Below, in pieces: positions 50,312 through 61,815 of a DNA stretch of 64,000 nt; position 1 is the first letter of the stretch; each line of letters begins with the position of its first letter. Under the pieces are notes generated by a model, which saw only the letters and a program-made list of their open reading frames with translations, was not told the origin of the DNA and searched no databases. The DNA is taken from the NCBI GenBank assembly GCA_913058245.1, contig CAJXQJ010000005.1, forward strand, positions 62,001 to 126,000, given 5' to 3'. Origin of the DNA: an uncultured Colwellia sp. GTDB taxonomy: Bacteria > Pseudomonadota > Gammaproteobacteria > Enterobacterales > Alteromonadaceae. The translations under genes were made by a program, and so were the position numbers.

Positions 50312-50887
50312 TTACCAGTTTTCAACTCCTTTCATGTCAGGTAACTCATGTGCGATACCTTTATGACAATCAATACAAGTTTTTTCACCAGACGCTAGTG
50401 CATCAGAGTGCATTTTTACGCTGCGATTACCTTGCTCTGTAAAGTCCATATATTCAAAGTTATGGCAGTTACGACACTCTAATGAGTCGTTGTCTTTCAT
50501 GCGTTTCCATTCACGCTCAGCCATCGCACGGCGGTGATCAACAAACTCTTCACGAGTATCAATTAAGCCAGTAAGCTTACCCCAAACTTCTTTACTAGCG
50601 GCAATTTTACGTACAATTTTGTCGGTCCATTTTTTCGGAACATGACAATCAGGACACGTAGCACGTACGCCAGAACGGTTGGCATAATGAATAGTTTCTC
50701 GATACTCTTCGTAAACATTATCTTGCATTTCATGACAGCTAATACAGAACTCTTCGGTATTGGTTACTTCCAACGCCGTATTAAAGCCACCCCAGAAGAT
50801 AATTCCGCCAGCAAAACCAATGGCAAGAATAAACCACATAGCTGCACTACTTGGCGATTTTAAAAACGTCCACATATTCTTTAACAT
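50312..50887 (-). CDS. napC: Tetrahaem c-type cytochrome NapC
   Basis: CISCHE, CPDCHV, CRNCHN, CIDCHK haem motifs with N-terminal TM. Confidence 0.96.
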   Translation of the reverse strand: MLKNMWTFLKSPSSAAMWFILAIGFAGGIIFWGGFNTALEVTNTEEFCISCHEMQDNVYEEYRETIHYANRSGVRATCPDCHVPKKWTDKIVRKIAASKEVWGKLTGLIDTREEFVDHRRAMAEREWKRMKDNDSLECRNCHNFEYMDFTEQGNRSVKMHSDALASGEKTCIDCHKGIAHELPDMKGVENW

Positions 50888-50913
50888 TTTAAACCCCTTT
50901 GCGTTGTAACGGC

Positions 50914-51402
50914 TTATTCATTACCTAATGATTCAACCGGCTCAAAGGTATTCTCAACCAAAGGAGCAGCATCAGCTTGTGTTACGTGACATTGTGAACA
51001 AAAATAGCGACGTGGTGAAACATCCGACAAGGTTTTACCATCGCGAGTTTCAAAGTGCGTTAAACTAATTTTTGTTGCGCCAGTTTCAGCAGCATGTTTC
51101 CAGCTGTGACAAGTTAAACATTTATTACTATTTAAATCGACACGGTATCCACGAGTTTGGTGTGGAACAACAGGTGGTTGGTGAACATAGTTACGAGCAA
51201 TCGGATTTTTGTCTTTAATAACACGCTTTAACCTTTCTGCTTCGCGTGTTTCTTCAAGAGGGGCTGCGCCACGAATTGTCGTTAACCCACCAGGATTCAC
51301 ATTAGTAACAGCTGCTTCTTCGGCTTTCGCTATTGGGTTAATAGAAAGAGTAGCCACAACAACTAGTAAAGATAATAATTTCATTTTTTCTCTCCACCGC
51401 AT
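50914..51402 (-). CDS. napB: Periplasmic nitrate reductase dihaem cytochrome NapB
   Basis: CLTCHSW, CSQCHV; signal peptide. Confidence 0.96.
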   Translation of the reverse strand: MRWREKMKLLSLLVVVATLSINPIAKAEEAAVTNVNPGGLTTIRGAAPLEETREAERLKRVIKDKNPIARNYVHQPPVVPHQTRGYRVDLNSNKCLTCHSWKHAAETGATKISLTHFETRDGKTLSDVSPRRYFCSQCHVTQADAAPLVENTFEPVESLGNE

Positions 51403-51439
51403 CGATAATATCCATCACCGATGCGTAAATTCGTCAAGA

Positions 51440-53929
51440 TTAGGCTTTAGTCACTTTAACCGCACATTTTTTGTAGTCGGTTTCTTTTGACAATGGATCA
51501 GTTGCATCTAGCGTTAATTTATTCACTAGCTGTTTAGCGTCAAACCAAGGCATAAATACTAAGCCTTTTGGTGGACGGTTACGGCCGCGAGTTTCAACGC
51601 GTGATTCCACTTCACCTCGACGAGAGGCCATTAATACTTTGTCACCACGACGTAAGCCACGTGAACGTGCATCATCTGGGTGCATAAATATTACAGCATC
51701 TGGAAATGCCTTATGAAGTTCAGGTACTCGAGCAGTCATAGAGCCTGAATGCCAATGCTCTAATACTCGCCCTGTACTTAACCATAAGTTGTACTCTTCA
51801 TCTGGCGACTCTGCTGCTGGCTCGTAAGGCAATGCGAAAATAATCGCTTTATTGTCTTTCTTACCATAAAACTGTACTTCGCTACCTTTAGCAACATACG
51901 GATCATGACCTTCTCTAAAGCGCCATTTAGTTTCTTTACCGTCAACCACAGGCCAACGTAAACCGCGCTCTTGATGGTAACGGTCGAAGTCAGCTAAATC
52001 ATGACCATGGCCACGACCAAACTCAGCGTACTCTTCGAATAAACCTTTTTGGATATAGAAACCAAAATGATCACCTTCAAAGTTAGTATCACCTTTTGAT
52101 TCCGACATAGGGAACTTGTTGACATTGCCATTAGCATATAAAACATCAAACAGTGTTTTACCACGCAAATCTGGTTGTTTGGCAATCAGCTCTTCTGGCC
52201 ACACTTCTTCTACTTTAAAGCGTTTTGAGAATTCTACTAACTGCCATAAATCTGAACGTGCTTCGCCTGGCGCATTCACTTGTTGATGCCAGAATTGTGT
52301 ACGACGTTCAGCGTTACCGTATGCCCCTTCTTTCTCAACCCACATTGCAGTTGGAAGAATTAAATCTGCCGCTTGCGCAGTAACTGTTGGGTATGGGTCA
52401 GAAACGACAATAAAGTTCTCCGGGTTACGATAACCTGGAATAGCTTCTTCATTAATATTTGCAGCCGCTTGCATGTTGTTATTACACATAACCCAATAAG
52501 CATTGAGTTTGCCGTCTTTTAACATTCGGTTTTGCAATACTGCGTGATAACCTGGCTTTGGTGGAATAGTTCCTTCAGGTAGTTTCCAAATTTTTTCAGC
52601 TGTTGCTCTGTGTTTCGGGTTTTTAACGACTAAATCAGCCGGCAAACGGTGTGAGAATGTACCTACTTCACGTGCGGTACCACAAGCTGATGGCTGACCC
52701 GTTAATGAGAATGGGCTATTACCCGGCTCAGAAATCTTACCGGTTAATAAATGCACGTTGTACATTAGGTTGTTTGCCCAAACACCACGGGTATGTTGGT
52801 TGAAACCCATCGTCCAGAAAGATGTTACTTTCACTTTTGGATCAGCATATAACTTAGCCATTTCAATTAGGTTTGCTTCAGGAACACCGGAAAGTTTTGA
52901 TGCATACTCAACTGTATAAGTACTAACAAACTTAGCGTAGTCTTCGAAGCTCATTGGCTTCGCCCCCCCCTTACCTGGGTTTTTAGCAGCTTGCTCCAAC
53001 GGATGCGTTGGACGCAAACCGTAACCGATATCAGTTACACCTTCGCGAACATTAACGTGCTTCTTCATGAAGTCTTCATTCACTGCATTATTTTGAATAA
53101 TGTAGTTAGCAATGAAGTTTAAAATAGCTAAATCCGTTTGTGGCGTGAAAATCATGCCGTTATCAGCAAGCTCAAAGCTACGATGCTTGTAGGTTGATAA
53201 CACATTAACTTTAACATGCGGGGCACTTAAACGACGGTCAGTTAATCGTGACCATAAAATAGGGTGCATTTCCGCCATGTTAGAGCCCCAAAGCACAAAT
53301 GCATCTGCGTGTTCTAAATCATCATAACACCCCATAGGCTCGTCGATACCAAAGGTACGCATAAAACCACCAACAGCAGATGCCATACAGTGACGAGCAT
53401 TCGGGTCAATATTGTTACTTAAAAAACCAGCTTTCATCAATTTAGACGCAGCGTAACCTTCCCAAACTGTCCATTGACCAGAGCCAAACATACCTACCGA
53501 CGTTGGGCCTTTTTTCTTAATTGCAGCTTTAAATTTATCAGCCATTACGTCGAATGCTTTGTCCCAACTTACCGGTGCAAATTCGCCTTCTTTATCGAAT
53601 TTACCATCAGTCATTCGTAATAATGGTTGAGTTAAGCGATCCTTACCGTACATAATTTTTGATAAGAAATAACCTTTAATACAGTTTAAGCCTTTGTTCA
53701 CTTCTGCTTCAGGGTCACCTTGTGTTGCTACAACTTTACCATGCTGTGTACCGACTAATACGCTACAACCAGTTCCACAGAAACGACAAGGTGCCTTATC
53801 CCATTTAATGGTGCTTTCTGATGATTTAGTGATCAAATTCGAAGCTGCGCTTGGAACCGCCACCCCTGCTGCAACAGCGGTAGCCGCAACCGCGTTTGCT
53901 TTAATAAAGTCACGTCTTGTTAAAGTCAT
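51440..53929 (-). CDS. napA: Periplasmic nitrate reductase catalytic subunit NapA
   Basis: Tat signal [28 protein letters not shown]. Confidence 0.97.
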   Translation of the reverse strand: MTLTRRDFIKANAVAATAVAAGVAVPSAASNLITKSSESTIKWDKAPCRFCGTGCSVLVGTQHGKVVATQGDPEAEVNKGLNCIKGYFLSKIMYGKDRLTQPLLRMTDGKFDKEGEFAPVSWDKAFDVMADKFKAAIKKKGPTSVGMFGSGQWTVWEGYAASKLMKAGFLSNNIDPNARHCMASAVGGFMRTFGIDEPMGCYDDLEHADAFVLWGSNMAEMHPILWSRLTDRRLSAPHVKVNVLSTYKHRSFELADNGMIFTPQTDLAILNFIANYIIQNNAVNEDFMKKHVNVREGVTDIGYGLRPTHPLEQAAKNPGKGGAKPMSFEDYAKFVSTYTVEYASKLSGVPEANLIEMAKLYADPKVKVTSFWTMGFNQHTRGVWANNLMYNVHLLTGKISEPGNSPFSLTGQPSACGTAREVGTFSHRLPADLVVKNPKHRATAEKIWKLPEGTIPPKPGYHAVLQNRMLKDGKLNAYWVMCNNNMQAAANINEEAIPGYRNPENFIVVSDPYPTVTAQAADLILPTAMWVEKEGAYGNAERRTQFWHQQVNAPGEARSDLWQLVEFSKRFKVEEVWPEELIAKQPDLRGKTLFDVLYANGNVNKFPMSESKGDTNFEGDHFGFYIQKGLFEEYAEFGRGHGHDLADFDRYHQERGLRWPVVDGKETKWRFREGHDPYVAKGSEVQFYGKKDNKAIIFALPYEPAAESPDEEYNLWLSTGRVLEHWHSGSMTARVPELHKAFPDAVIFMHPDDARSRGLRRGDKVLMASRRGEVESRVETRGRNRPPKGLVFMPWFDAKQLVNKLTLDATDPLSKETDYKKCAVKVTKA

Positions 53930-54228
53930 AGTTTTTTCCCCTGATGCTGAGGTAAGCCAGCGTCATTGTGATGAAATATTAATGATGATGAAATAACACC
54001 GCTAACATTGCCCATATCGGTAATTGTTTCAATAATACGTTTTGCTTGATTTTCTTCGCCTTCGAGTCCTTCGACCGTAACCACCAAACTGCCATTTTCT
54101 CCTTTGGCATGTACTTCTGCGCCGGGAAACTCAGCCAAGTTTTCCGCCACTTTTTCTGCATTTTTTGGGTGAGCCATAAACATAACTCCAGCTATATTTA
54201 CGGGGCTTTCTTCTAAAAGGTTGATCAC
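53926..54228 (-). CDS. napD: NapA chaperone NapD
   Basis: [44 protein letters not shown]. Confidence 0.94.
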   Translation of the reverse strand: MINLLEESPVNIAGVMFMAHPKNAEKVAENLAEFPGAEVHAKGENGSLVVTVEGLEGEENQAKRIIETITDMGNVSGVISSSLIFHHNDAGLPQHQGKKL

Positions 54229-54287
54229 ATTTATTGCCCTCTTATTACGTTCGCTTACTCGTTTAACTCAACGAAATTCAAACTAAC

Positions 54288-54425
54288 TTATTTGATTGGC
54301 TTAGCACCAAAGATCTTTAAAATGAAAACGGCTACAATCGCGGTAGCGATGAAGCCAAACAAAAAAATAAATGGCATTGAGGAGTACCCCAATACATTCC
54401 ATATTAATTGCTCTAATTCACTCAT
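54288..54425 (-). CDS. Small single-TM protein, TIGR02808-like (absent from ORF track)
   Basis: 45 aa MSELEQLIWNVLGYSSMPFIFLFGFIATAIVAVFILKIFGAKPIK between napF and napD; overlaps the napF stop. Confidence 0.7.
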   Translation of the reverse strand: MSELEQLIWNVLGYSSMPFIFLFGFIATAIVAVFILKIFGAKPIK

Positions 54426-54921
54426 GTTCTGCTCCTAACAAGGATGTTGATAACTTAATTGCTGATTCAGGACAAACTGACACACAGGCCCCACAGCTAC
54501 TACAATCACTTAATACAATATTGGGTTGAGGTACCGACCCCTGAAGGTGTTTAAAAACAATCGCTTCGGGCTCACAGCTATCTTGGCAAATTTGACAATG
54601 AACTTGCTTAGTTGCCAAACAATCTGAGCTAATTTCAATATGAAGTTGCCAAGGTTTACTATCAAAAGTGTTAAATAACGGCTCATCACAGGCAATAACG
54701 CATTGTTGGCAAAATGTGCACTCCCCTTTATCGAAACTTATTTCTGGAAAGCCACCGTCACCTTTGACTATAATATTTTCTTCACACGCGCTTAAACACT
54801 TGCCACATTGGGTACAACCTCGTGTAAACAAAGTTTCATCAGCTGTCCAAGGCAATCTAACCGCCGACGGCGTAGAAACTTTTTTTGCTCGCAAGAAATT
54901 ACGACGTGTTAAATCAACCAT
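54418..54921 (-). CDS. napF: Ferredoxin-type protein NapF
   Basis: Fe-S clusters CTQCGKCLSAC, CTFCQQCVIAC, CSSCGACVSVCP; start refined to MVDLTRRNF. Confidence 0.94.
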   Translation of the reverse strand: MVDLTRRNFLRAKKVSTPSAVRLPWTADETLFTRGCTQCGKCLSACEENIIVKGDGGFPEISFDKGECTFCQQCVIACDEPLFNTFDSKPWQLHIEISSDCLATKQVHCQICQDSCEPEAIVFKHLQGSVPQPNIVLSDCSSCGACVSVCPESAIKLSTSLLGAEHE

Positions 54922-55024
54922 AAAAACCCAATACAACAAATAGATGCAACAACATTATTCCTCATAAAACTGTCATTACCGAAATATCATGCGCCGACAA
55001 TACAACAACAACTAAGTAAAGAGT

Positions 55025-55038
55025 TTGATATAAATCAA
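55025..55038 (-). promoter_or_regulatory. FNR box upstream of nap operon
   Basis: TTGATATAAATCAA, exact TTGAT-N4-ATCAA. Confidence 0.78.
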
Positions 55039-55246
55039 ACAATTTGAGCGCTACACTAATAAAACCTTATAAATTTTAAGGTTAACATTCAAAATACAAA
55101 AATTGATTAAATTAAAGCATAGACTATCCGTTGTTTTTTAATAACTTTTGTTTAATTTTTTTATCATAAATTGCCGTTTATATTTATTTAGCCTAAAACG
55201 AAAAAAGACCAACTAAGTGGTCTTTTTTTAAGTTCTTACCCTATTT

Positions 55247-56539
55247 TTATTTAGAAACTTCAATTCTCTCAACAAGGTGAATAGGGTCATTGGAGTTTTT
55301 GTCCATACGAAAATCAAGTTGAACAACTAAGCCTTCTTTGGTCGCATGCGTTTTTGAACCATATTTCCATTTTGACAAAGCCGTAATGGCCACATCGTCA
55401 AAAACCTTTTCAGGCTGTGCGGCAACAACACGAATGTTTCTAGTTACACCTTCACCATCAACATCAAATTTAAGTAATACCGCACCTTCTACGCCATCTC
55501 TCGCTGCTTGAATTGGGTATTTAGGCTCAATTCGGGCAATTGGATAAACATCATTAACGGCTTGTTTATGCCCTACTTGGTCGCCAGTTTGCCCTTGCAA
55601 CCCAACATGACCGGCATAACTTATACTGGTCATCAAGGCAGTCAATATAGCGCCATAAATTGTTAACGCAGGCTTTCCCATTACCTTAAAGTTTTTAATT
55701 TGCGTTATTCTTTCTAACATCACGGTTTTATCTCCATATTCATTAAACGATAAGTGAGCAAAAGCGAATCGTTGCTTTTGTTGTGCGGTAATTAGCAATG
55801 CTCGACTATAGTTAATCCTGCTATCTAACGGCTTGCGCGCCAGCGTAGTTTGATCACAGGACAATTCTTGGTCACGGCGAAATCTGATATAGGCTAGCCA
55901 TGCCAATGGGTGGAACCAAAACAAGGCAATTAAAATAAATGCCAGTAGATTCCAATAAATGTCATTGCGATCAAAATGACAGATTTCGTGAGCAACAATA
56001 AGTTGCTGTTGTTCTTGGTTATATATTTCTAGAAAACGACTCGGCAGTACTAATCTAGGTGTCAATAAACCTATGATCATAGGGCTTTCAATACTATTGC
56101 TGACGAAAAGCGTTAAACGGCGTTTAGCAATTGTTGACTGTAAATTTTGCTCTATACGAGTAGAGATATTACGTGCTGCGGGTAATAAGGTGCGCTTAAA
56201 TTGCCAATGCTCAATTATTGCAATAATCAGCAAAAAGCAGGAAACAAAAGCACTAATAATAGCGAGCCAATTAAAGTCATTAATTTGCGATAATGCTTGT
56301 TTAGAGGTAACTAATACACGCTCGATATTATTATTTGCGACGAATTGATGCTCCGAGTTAAACAACAAAGGTGCTAGGTGATAACCTATCAATGCCAATG
56401 GCACGATAAACCAAGTAAAATAAGCACTGTTGGCACCAAAAAACTTTAACAATAAAGGCCGCAATAAGAGGACTAAACTCAACACCAATGTAAGAGGTAT
56501 TATTGTATTAATTAAAACATTAAGTAATGATTCAATCAT
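55247..56539 (-). CDS. M56 (BlaR1/MecR1-like) membrane metallopeptidase fused to TonB C-terminal domain
   Basis: HEICH zinc motif after multiple TMs; C-term IARIEPKYPIQAARDGVEGAVLLKFDVDGEG...ALSKWKYG. Confidence 0.9.
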   Translation of the reverse strand: MIESLLNVLINTIIPLTLVLSLVLLLRPLLLKFFGANSAYFTWFIVPLALIGYHLAPLLFNSEHQFVANNNIERVLVTSKQALSQINDFNWLAIISAFVSCFLLIIAIIEHWQFKRTLLPAARNISTRIEQNLQSTIAKRRLTLFVSNSIESPMIIGLLTPRLVLPSRFLEIYNQEQQQLIVAHEICHFDRNDIYWNLLAFILIALFWFHPLAWLAYIRFRRDQELSCDQTTLARKPLDSRINYSRALLITAQQKQRFAFAHLSFNEYGDKTVMLERITQIKNFKVMGKPALTIYGAILTALMTSISYAGHVGLQGQTGDQVGHKQAVNDVYPIARIEPKYPIQAARDGVEGAVLLKFDVDGEGVTRNIRVVAAQPEKVFDDVAITALSKWKYGSKTHATKEGLVVQLDFRMDKNSNDPIHLVERIEVSK

Positions 56540-56918
56540 GCTCACTTTCCCATTGATCAATAAGTGACTTTAGCGCCTCTACATCATCTCGCTCTAACTT
56601 CTTATTTTTTGCAAATCCTGCAACCAGTGGCGATAATTGACCACTAAACAATCGTTCAACTAAGCTTTTGCTTGCTGCTTGTGTGTAGTGTTCTCGCTCA
56701 AATAAAGGGGAATATAAATAACGACGCTGTTCTTTAATAAAACCAACCGCTTGTTTTTTTACCAACCGATTTAGCAAGGTTTTTACGGTTTTCTCATGCC
56801 AAGTTTTCTTCTTATTAAGTCGCTCAACTATATCGCTTGCCGCGGCAGGGTACTGTTGCCACAACACCTCTAGTACTTCAAATTCAGCTTTACTGATATC
56901 AGCCATTTGCTGTTCCAT
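56532..56918 (-). CDS. BlaI/MecI/CopY family repressor
   Basis: ISKAEFEVLEVLWQQYPAAASDIVERLNKKKTWHEKTVKTLLNRLVKKQAV. Confidence 0.93.
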   Translation of the reverse strand: MEQQMADISKAEFEVLEVLWQQYPAAASDIVERLNKKKTWHEKTVKTLLNRLVKKQAVGFIKEQRRYLYSPLFEREHYTQAASKSLVERLFSGQLSPLVAGFAKNKKLERDDVEALKSLIDQWESEHD

Positions 56919-56955
56919 TGACCTAGCTCCACACATTAATCAGGTATAATTCACT

Positions 56956-57000
56956 TTGATTACAACTGTAATCAACAACACAAGGATTACAAGCGTAATC
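56956..57000. promoter_or_regulatory. Tandem BlaI-like operators
   Basis: Perfect palindrome TTGATTACA-AC-TGTAATCAA (56956-56975) and GATTAC-AAGC-GTAATC (56985-57000) upstream of blaI. Confidence 0.72.
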
Positions 57001-57169
57001 AGTGAAGTCAAGTTTTTTTCGGTTAATTTCTCAGATAGAGAAAATAAATCAAAAATAATACCGATTTCTCGGCATATAGTTACTGCCCTTCGCCTTGGTT
57101 TTAGATATAATGTTGCGCTTTAAAATTTACGCTAAATTTATTTCATCCACTTAATAACAGGTAATTTGC

Positions 57170-58750
57170 ATGTCTGTACAACAGCAGGAAGTCGATTTAC
57201 GTCGCACCTTCGCAATTATTAGTCACCCTGATGCGGGTAAAACGACGATCACTGAAAAAGTATTGCTTTTCGGTCAAGCTTTACAAAAAGCAGGTACGGT
57301 AAAAGGCAAAAAATCAGGCCAACATGCAAAATCTGACTGGATGGAAATGGAAAAAGACCGTGGCATTTCAATCACCACCTCGGTAATGCAGTTCCCGTAC
57401 GCTGATTGCTTAGTCAACTTACTTGATACTCCAGGTCACGAAGACTTCTCAGAAGATACTTACCGTACACTGACTGCCGTTGATTCATGTTTGATGGTAA
57501 TTGACGTAGCAAAAGGTGTTGAAGCACGTACCATAAAATTAATGGAAGTTACTCGTTTACGCGATACGCCAATTATTACTTTCATGAATAAAATGGACCG
57601 TGATGTTCGTGATCCAATGGAAGTTATGGACGAAGTTGAGGAAGTACTAAAAATTAAATGTGCACCGATTACTTGGCCAATTGGCATGGGTAAAGAGTTC
57701 AAAGGTGTTTATAACATTTTAACGGACGAAGTGTATTTATATCAATCAGGTCAAGGTCACACCATTCAAGAAAAGCGTATAATTAAAGGCCTAGACAATC
57801 CAGAATTAGATGCTGAAATTGGTAACTATGCTGAAGATTTACGTGAAGAATTAGAACTTGTTGTCGGTGCTTCACATGAGTTTAATCATGAAGAATTTTT
57901 AAATGGTGAATTAACGCCGGTGTTTTTTGGTACTGCATTGGGCAACTTTGGTGTTGACCATATGCTTGACGGCTTAACAAAGTGGGCGCCGAAGCCCTTA
58001 CCTCGTTTAACTGATACTCGCACAGTAAACGCTGAAGAAGAAAAGTTCTCTGGCTTTGTATTTAAAATACAGGCCAATATGGATCCGAAGCACCGTGACC
58101 GTATCGCCTTTATGCGTATTTGTTCAGGCAAATATGAGAAAGGTATGAAAATGAAGCAAGTGCGTATCGGCAAAGACGTTAAAATCGCTGACGCAGTAAC
58201 TTTTATGGCCGGTGACCGTTCCAATGTTGAACAAGCTTATGCTGGTGATATTATCGGCTTACATAACCACGGTAGTATTCAAATAGGTGATACTTTTACC
58301 GCTGGTGAAAATATGAAGTTCAGTGGTATACCTAATTTCGCACCTGAAATGTTCCGTCGTATTCGTCTTCGCGATCCACTTAAAGCTAAACAGCTTCAAA
58401 AAGGTCTTATTCAGCTATCTGAAGAAGGTGCTGTACAAGTATTTAGACCATTTAACTCTAACGATATGATCGTAGGAGCAGTTGGTGTACTGCAATTTGA
58501 AGTTGTAGTTCAGCGCTTAAAAACTGAATACAATGTTGATGCTATATACGAGCCAATTAGTGTTGCTACGGCGCGCTGGTGTACTTGTGATGATGAAAGA
58601 ACATTAGAGCAATTCCAAAAGAAAGCTTACGATAATTTGGCATTAGATGGTGGTGATAATTTAACTTACATAGCACCAACTATGGTCAACCTGAGCCTAG
58701 CGCAAGAACGCCACCCTGATATAGTGTTCCATAAAACACGTGAACATTAG
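57170..58750 (+). CDS. prfC: Peptide chain release factor 3
   Basis: [29 protein letters not shown]-like G1; [23 protein letters not shown]. Confidence 0.97.
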   Translation: MSVQQQEVDLRRTFAIISHPDAGKTTITEKVLLFGQALQKAGTVKGKKSGQHAKSDWMEMEKDRGISITTSVMQFPYADCLVNLLDTPGHEDFSEDTYRTLTAVDSCLMVIDVAKGVEARTIKLMEVTRLRDTPIITFMNKMDRDVRDPMEVMDEVEEVLKIKCAPITWPIGMGKEFKGVYNILTDEVYLYQSGQGHTIQEKRIIKGLDNPELDAEIGNYAEDLREELELVVGASHEFNHEEFLNGELTPVFFGTALGNFGVDHMLDGLTKWAPKPLPRLTDTRTVNAEEEKFSGFVFKIQANMDPKHRDRIAFMRICSGKYEKGMKMKQVRIGKDVKIADAVTFMAGDRSNVEQAYAGDIIGLHNHGSIQIGDTFTAGENMKFSGIPNFAPEMFRRIRLRDPLKAKQLQKGLIQLSEEGAVQVFRPFNSNDMIVGAVGVLQFEVVVQRLKTEYNVDAIYEPISVATARWCTCDDERTLEQFQKKAYDNLALDGGDNLTYIAPTMVNLSLAQERHPDIVFHKTREH

Positions 58751-58882
58751 TTTTAGTCAAAGGTGACAAGCGAAAATCAATCGCGTAACTTATTTATAAG
58801 CGTAGTATTTTAACTTACGCTTACCGACTCAACACTAACTAAAGCAGTGTTGAGTTTGCAATCCAATAAAGAGTTTATTTAC

Positions 58883-60622
58883 ATGAATATTAGTAACATC
58901 CTAAGTGAGAAAGTTAGTGCAGCTATGACAGCAGCAGGTTTACCGGAAGGAACAAACCCAGCGATCAGTCTATCAAACCGAGCAAACTTTGGTGACTATC
59001 AAGCAAACGGTGTTATGGGTGCAGCTAAAAAACTAAAAACAAATCCAAGAGAGTTAGCGACAAAAGTTGTTGATGCTCTTGATTTATCAGGCATTGCCGA
59101 AAAAGTAGAGTTGGCTGGTCCTGGTTTTATTAATATTCATTTAGATAAAAATTGGTTAGCAACGCAATTAAACCAAGTAGCTAATGATAAAAAACTAGGT
59201 ATTAGCCAATCAGAAAAGCCACAAAATGTTGTGGTTGACTACTCAGCACCAAACCTAGCCAAAGAAATGCATGTGGGTCATTTACGTTCAACCATTATTG
59301 GTGACGCGGTTGTTCGTGCATTAGAGTTTCGTGGTGAGCACGTTATCCGCCAGAACCACATGGGCGATTGGGGCACACAATTTGGTATGTTATTGGCGCA
59401 TCTAAGCGACAAATTGGCGGCAAACGAAGTAGCTGAAACCGCACTTGCTGATTTAGAAAACTTTTACCGTGAAGCCAAAGTTCGCTTTGACGACGAAGAA
59501 GGTTTTGCAGACCGTGCCCGTGACTACGTAGTTAAATTACAAAGTGGCGAAAAGAGTTGTGCTACGCTTTGGCAGCAGTTTATTGATATTTCAATTACCC
59601 ACAGTGAAGACATTTACCAAAAACTCAATGTTACTTTAACTCGCAATGACATTATGGGTGAAAGCGCTTATAACGATGACTTATCAAATGTTATTGACGA
59701 GCTTATGGCAAAAGACATTGCTGTAGAAGATCAAGGGGCAAAAGTCGTTTTCATTAATGAGATGGCCAATAAAGATGGCGATCCATCAGTGTTCATCGTA
59801 CAAAAGTCAGGTGGTGGTTACTTATATGCAACCACTGATTTATCAGCTTGTCGTTACCGTAGTGGCGAACTTAATGCTGACCGTATTATTATTTTTACCG
59901 ATGCTCGCCAGGCATTACACTTTAAACAAGTAGAAATTGTGGCTCGAAAAGCAGGCTTCTTACCAGAGCATGTTGGTTATGATCACTGTCCATTTGGCAT
60001 GATGATGGGTGACGATGGTAAGCCATTTAAAACGCGTACTGGCGGCACTATCAAGCTTGCTGAATTACTTGACGAAGCTGTTGCTCGTGCTAAAGGTGTT
60101 ATTGCAGAGAAAAATCCTGATTATTCAGAAGAAAAACTTAATGAAATAGCAGAGAAAGTTGGTATTGGCGCAGTTAAATTCGCTGATTTATCAAAGAACC
60201 GCACCAGTGACTACATTTTCAACTGGAAAACCATGCTTAGTTTTGAAGGTGCTACAGCGCCTTACCTACAATATGCCTATTCTCGTATTCAAAGTATTTT
60301 TAGCAAAGCAAATTATAACAAGGTTGACGCTGAGCAAGCTATTACCATTATTGAACCGCAAGAAAAAGCCTTAGCATTAAAGCTGTTACAACTAGAGAAC
60401 GTGCTAGACGCTGTTATCAGCGAATGCACACCAAACCTGTTATGTAACTATTTATATGAGTTAGCTAGTTTGTATATGAGTTTTTATGAAGCCTGCCCAA
60501 TTTTAAAAGACGATATTAGCGACAATGTCAAGCAATCTCGTTTAGCACTTTGTCAGGTTATCGCAAATACTTTAAAGCAAGGCTTAGATATTTTAGGCAT
60601 TGACGTTATGGAACGTATGTAA
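58883..60622 (+). CDS. argS: Arginyl-tRNA synthetase
   Basis: VVDYSAPNLAKEMHVGHLRSTIIGD; start refined to MNISNILSEK. Confidence 0.97.
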   Translation: MNISNILSEKVSAAMTAAGLPEGTNPAISLSNRANFGDYQANGVMGAAKKLKTNPRELATKVVDALDLSGIAEKVELAGPGFINIHLDKNWLATQLNQVANDKKLGISQSEKPQNVVVDYSAPNLAKEMHVGHLRSTIIGDAVVRALEFRGEHVIRQNHMGDWGTQFGMLLAHLSDKLAANEVAETALADLENFYREAKVRFDDEEGFADRARDYVVKLQSGEKSCATLWQQFIDISITHSEDIYQKLNVTLTRNDIMGESAYNDDLSNVIDELMAKDIAVEDQGAKVVFINEMANKDGDPSVFIVQKSGGGYLYATTDLSACRYRSGELNADRIIIFTDARQALHFKQVEIVARKAGFLPEHVGYDHCPFGMMMGDDGKPFKTRTGGTIKLAELLDEAVARAKGVIAEKNPDYSEEKLNEIAEKVGIGAVKFADLSKNRTSDYIFNWKTMLSFEGATAPYLQYAYSRIQSIFSKANYNKVDAEQAITIIEPQEKALALKLLQLENVLDAVISECTPNLLCNYLYELASLYMSFYEACPILKDDISDNVKQSRLALCQVIANTLKQGLDILGIDVMERM

Positions 60623-60656
60623 TCAAAAACAAACACTCAGGAACCATGTGTTGTAA

Positions 60657-61772
60657 ATGAAAATTTTACTAATTGATAATATAGAGAATCAATTGCTCGA
60701 TCTTAAGCAGGAACTTCTTAAGTCTCGAGCAAAATTCGCCCACGTTACAGGTTTACATGCAGCGGTGTCGGCATTATCACAGCATCAATTTAATATTGTG
60801 GTTTGTGCTGCACAAATTGACGATAGTGATGGTCGCTCGGTATTGGAAATGATGGCGAAAAAGTTTCCAAAAATTGTTCGTATATTAATTGATGCTGACG
60901 ATAAAGCGTCGCAAGGCATTGCCCATTATTGCTTTGCCTTACCCATTGAAAGCAAAGTTATTATTAATACCATAAGCAAACTGGCTGGTAATAACCAAGC
61001 AATCACCAAAGATATTATCGTTAAAACCGTCGCAAATATTAAAACCTTGCCTAGTCCACCTAAAGTTTATATGCAGCTAAACGCGGTATTAAAAGAGGCA
61101 AATACTGACTCAAGTAAAATAGCCCAAATAATTCAACAAGACCCCGCTTTAACCGCAAAAGTGTTGCAATTTTCTAATAATACTTTTGCGACGACGGGCA
61201 AGCCAATGATGAGCATTAGCGATGCGATAACAAAAATGGGCTTAGATACACTTTGCTGCATTGTTATGACCGCTGAACTATTTTCCTACAATCCTAAAAT
61301 CAAAGACTTTTCAATTCTAGATGAACAATTACACAGTCTAGCCACTGCGAAGCTAGCAGCCTCTATGGTTAAAGCAGAGCTAAAACAGGATGCTATGATC
61401 GCCGGGCTTTTACATGATTTAGGAAAAGTCGTACTGTTTGAAGTTAATGAAAAATCTACGGCATTGTTCTTTAAACATCGTATTAAAGATGGCAACAATA
61501 TGGCACTAGAAAATAAAATTTTTGCTATTGACCATTGTCACGTTGGTGGCTACTTATTGCATACTTGGGGCTTTTCTTATCAGATAATTGAAGCCATTAT
61601 ACTCCACCACAGAGCTGATAAATTAAAGCAAAAGAACTTTGGTATTGCGCAAGCCGTTTACTTAGCAAATATTCTTATTCATAAACAAACGCCAGATCCT
61701 GAGTTTATCGCACACTATAAACTTGCTGGTGTGTTAGATGCTCTAACCCAAAGAGCTGCTAAGCTTATTTAA
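60657..61772 (+). CDS. HDOD domain protein with N-terminal receiver-like domain
   Basis: HDOD core LPSPPKVYMQLNAVLKEANTDSSKIAQIIQQDPALTAKVLQFSNN; LLHDLGKVVLFE. Confidence 0.9.
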   Translation: MKILLIDNIENQLLDLKQELLKSRAKFAHVTGLHAAVSALSQHQFNIVVCAAQIDDSDGRSVLEMMAKKFPKIVRILIDADDKASQGIAHYCFALPIESKVIINTISKLAGNNQAITKDIIVKTVANIKTLPSPPKVYMQLNAVLKEANTDSSKIAQIIQQDPALTAKVLQFSNNTFATTGKPMMSISDAITKMGLDTLCCIVMTAELFSYNPKIKDFSILDEQLHSLATAKLAASMVKAELKQDAMIAGLLHDLGKVVLFEVNEKSTALFFKHRIKDGNNMALENKIFAIDHCHVGGYLLHTWGFSYQIIEAIILHHRADKLKQKNFGIAQAVYLANILIHKQTPDPEFIAHYKLAGVLDALTQRAAKLI

Positions 61773-61815
61773 CAGGGTTTTGCACAGATAAGGTAACCGC
61801 TAATAAGGAATTAAG

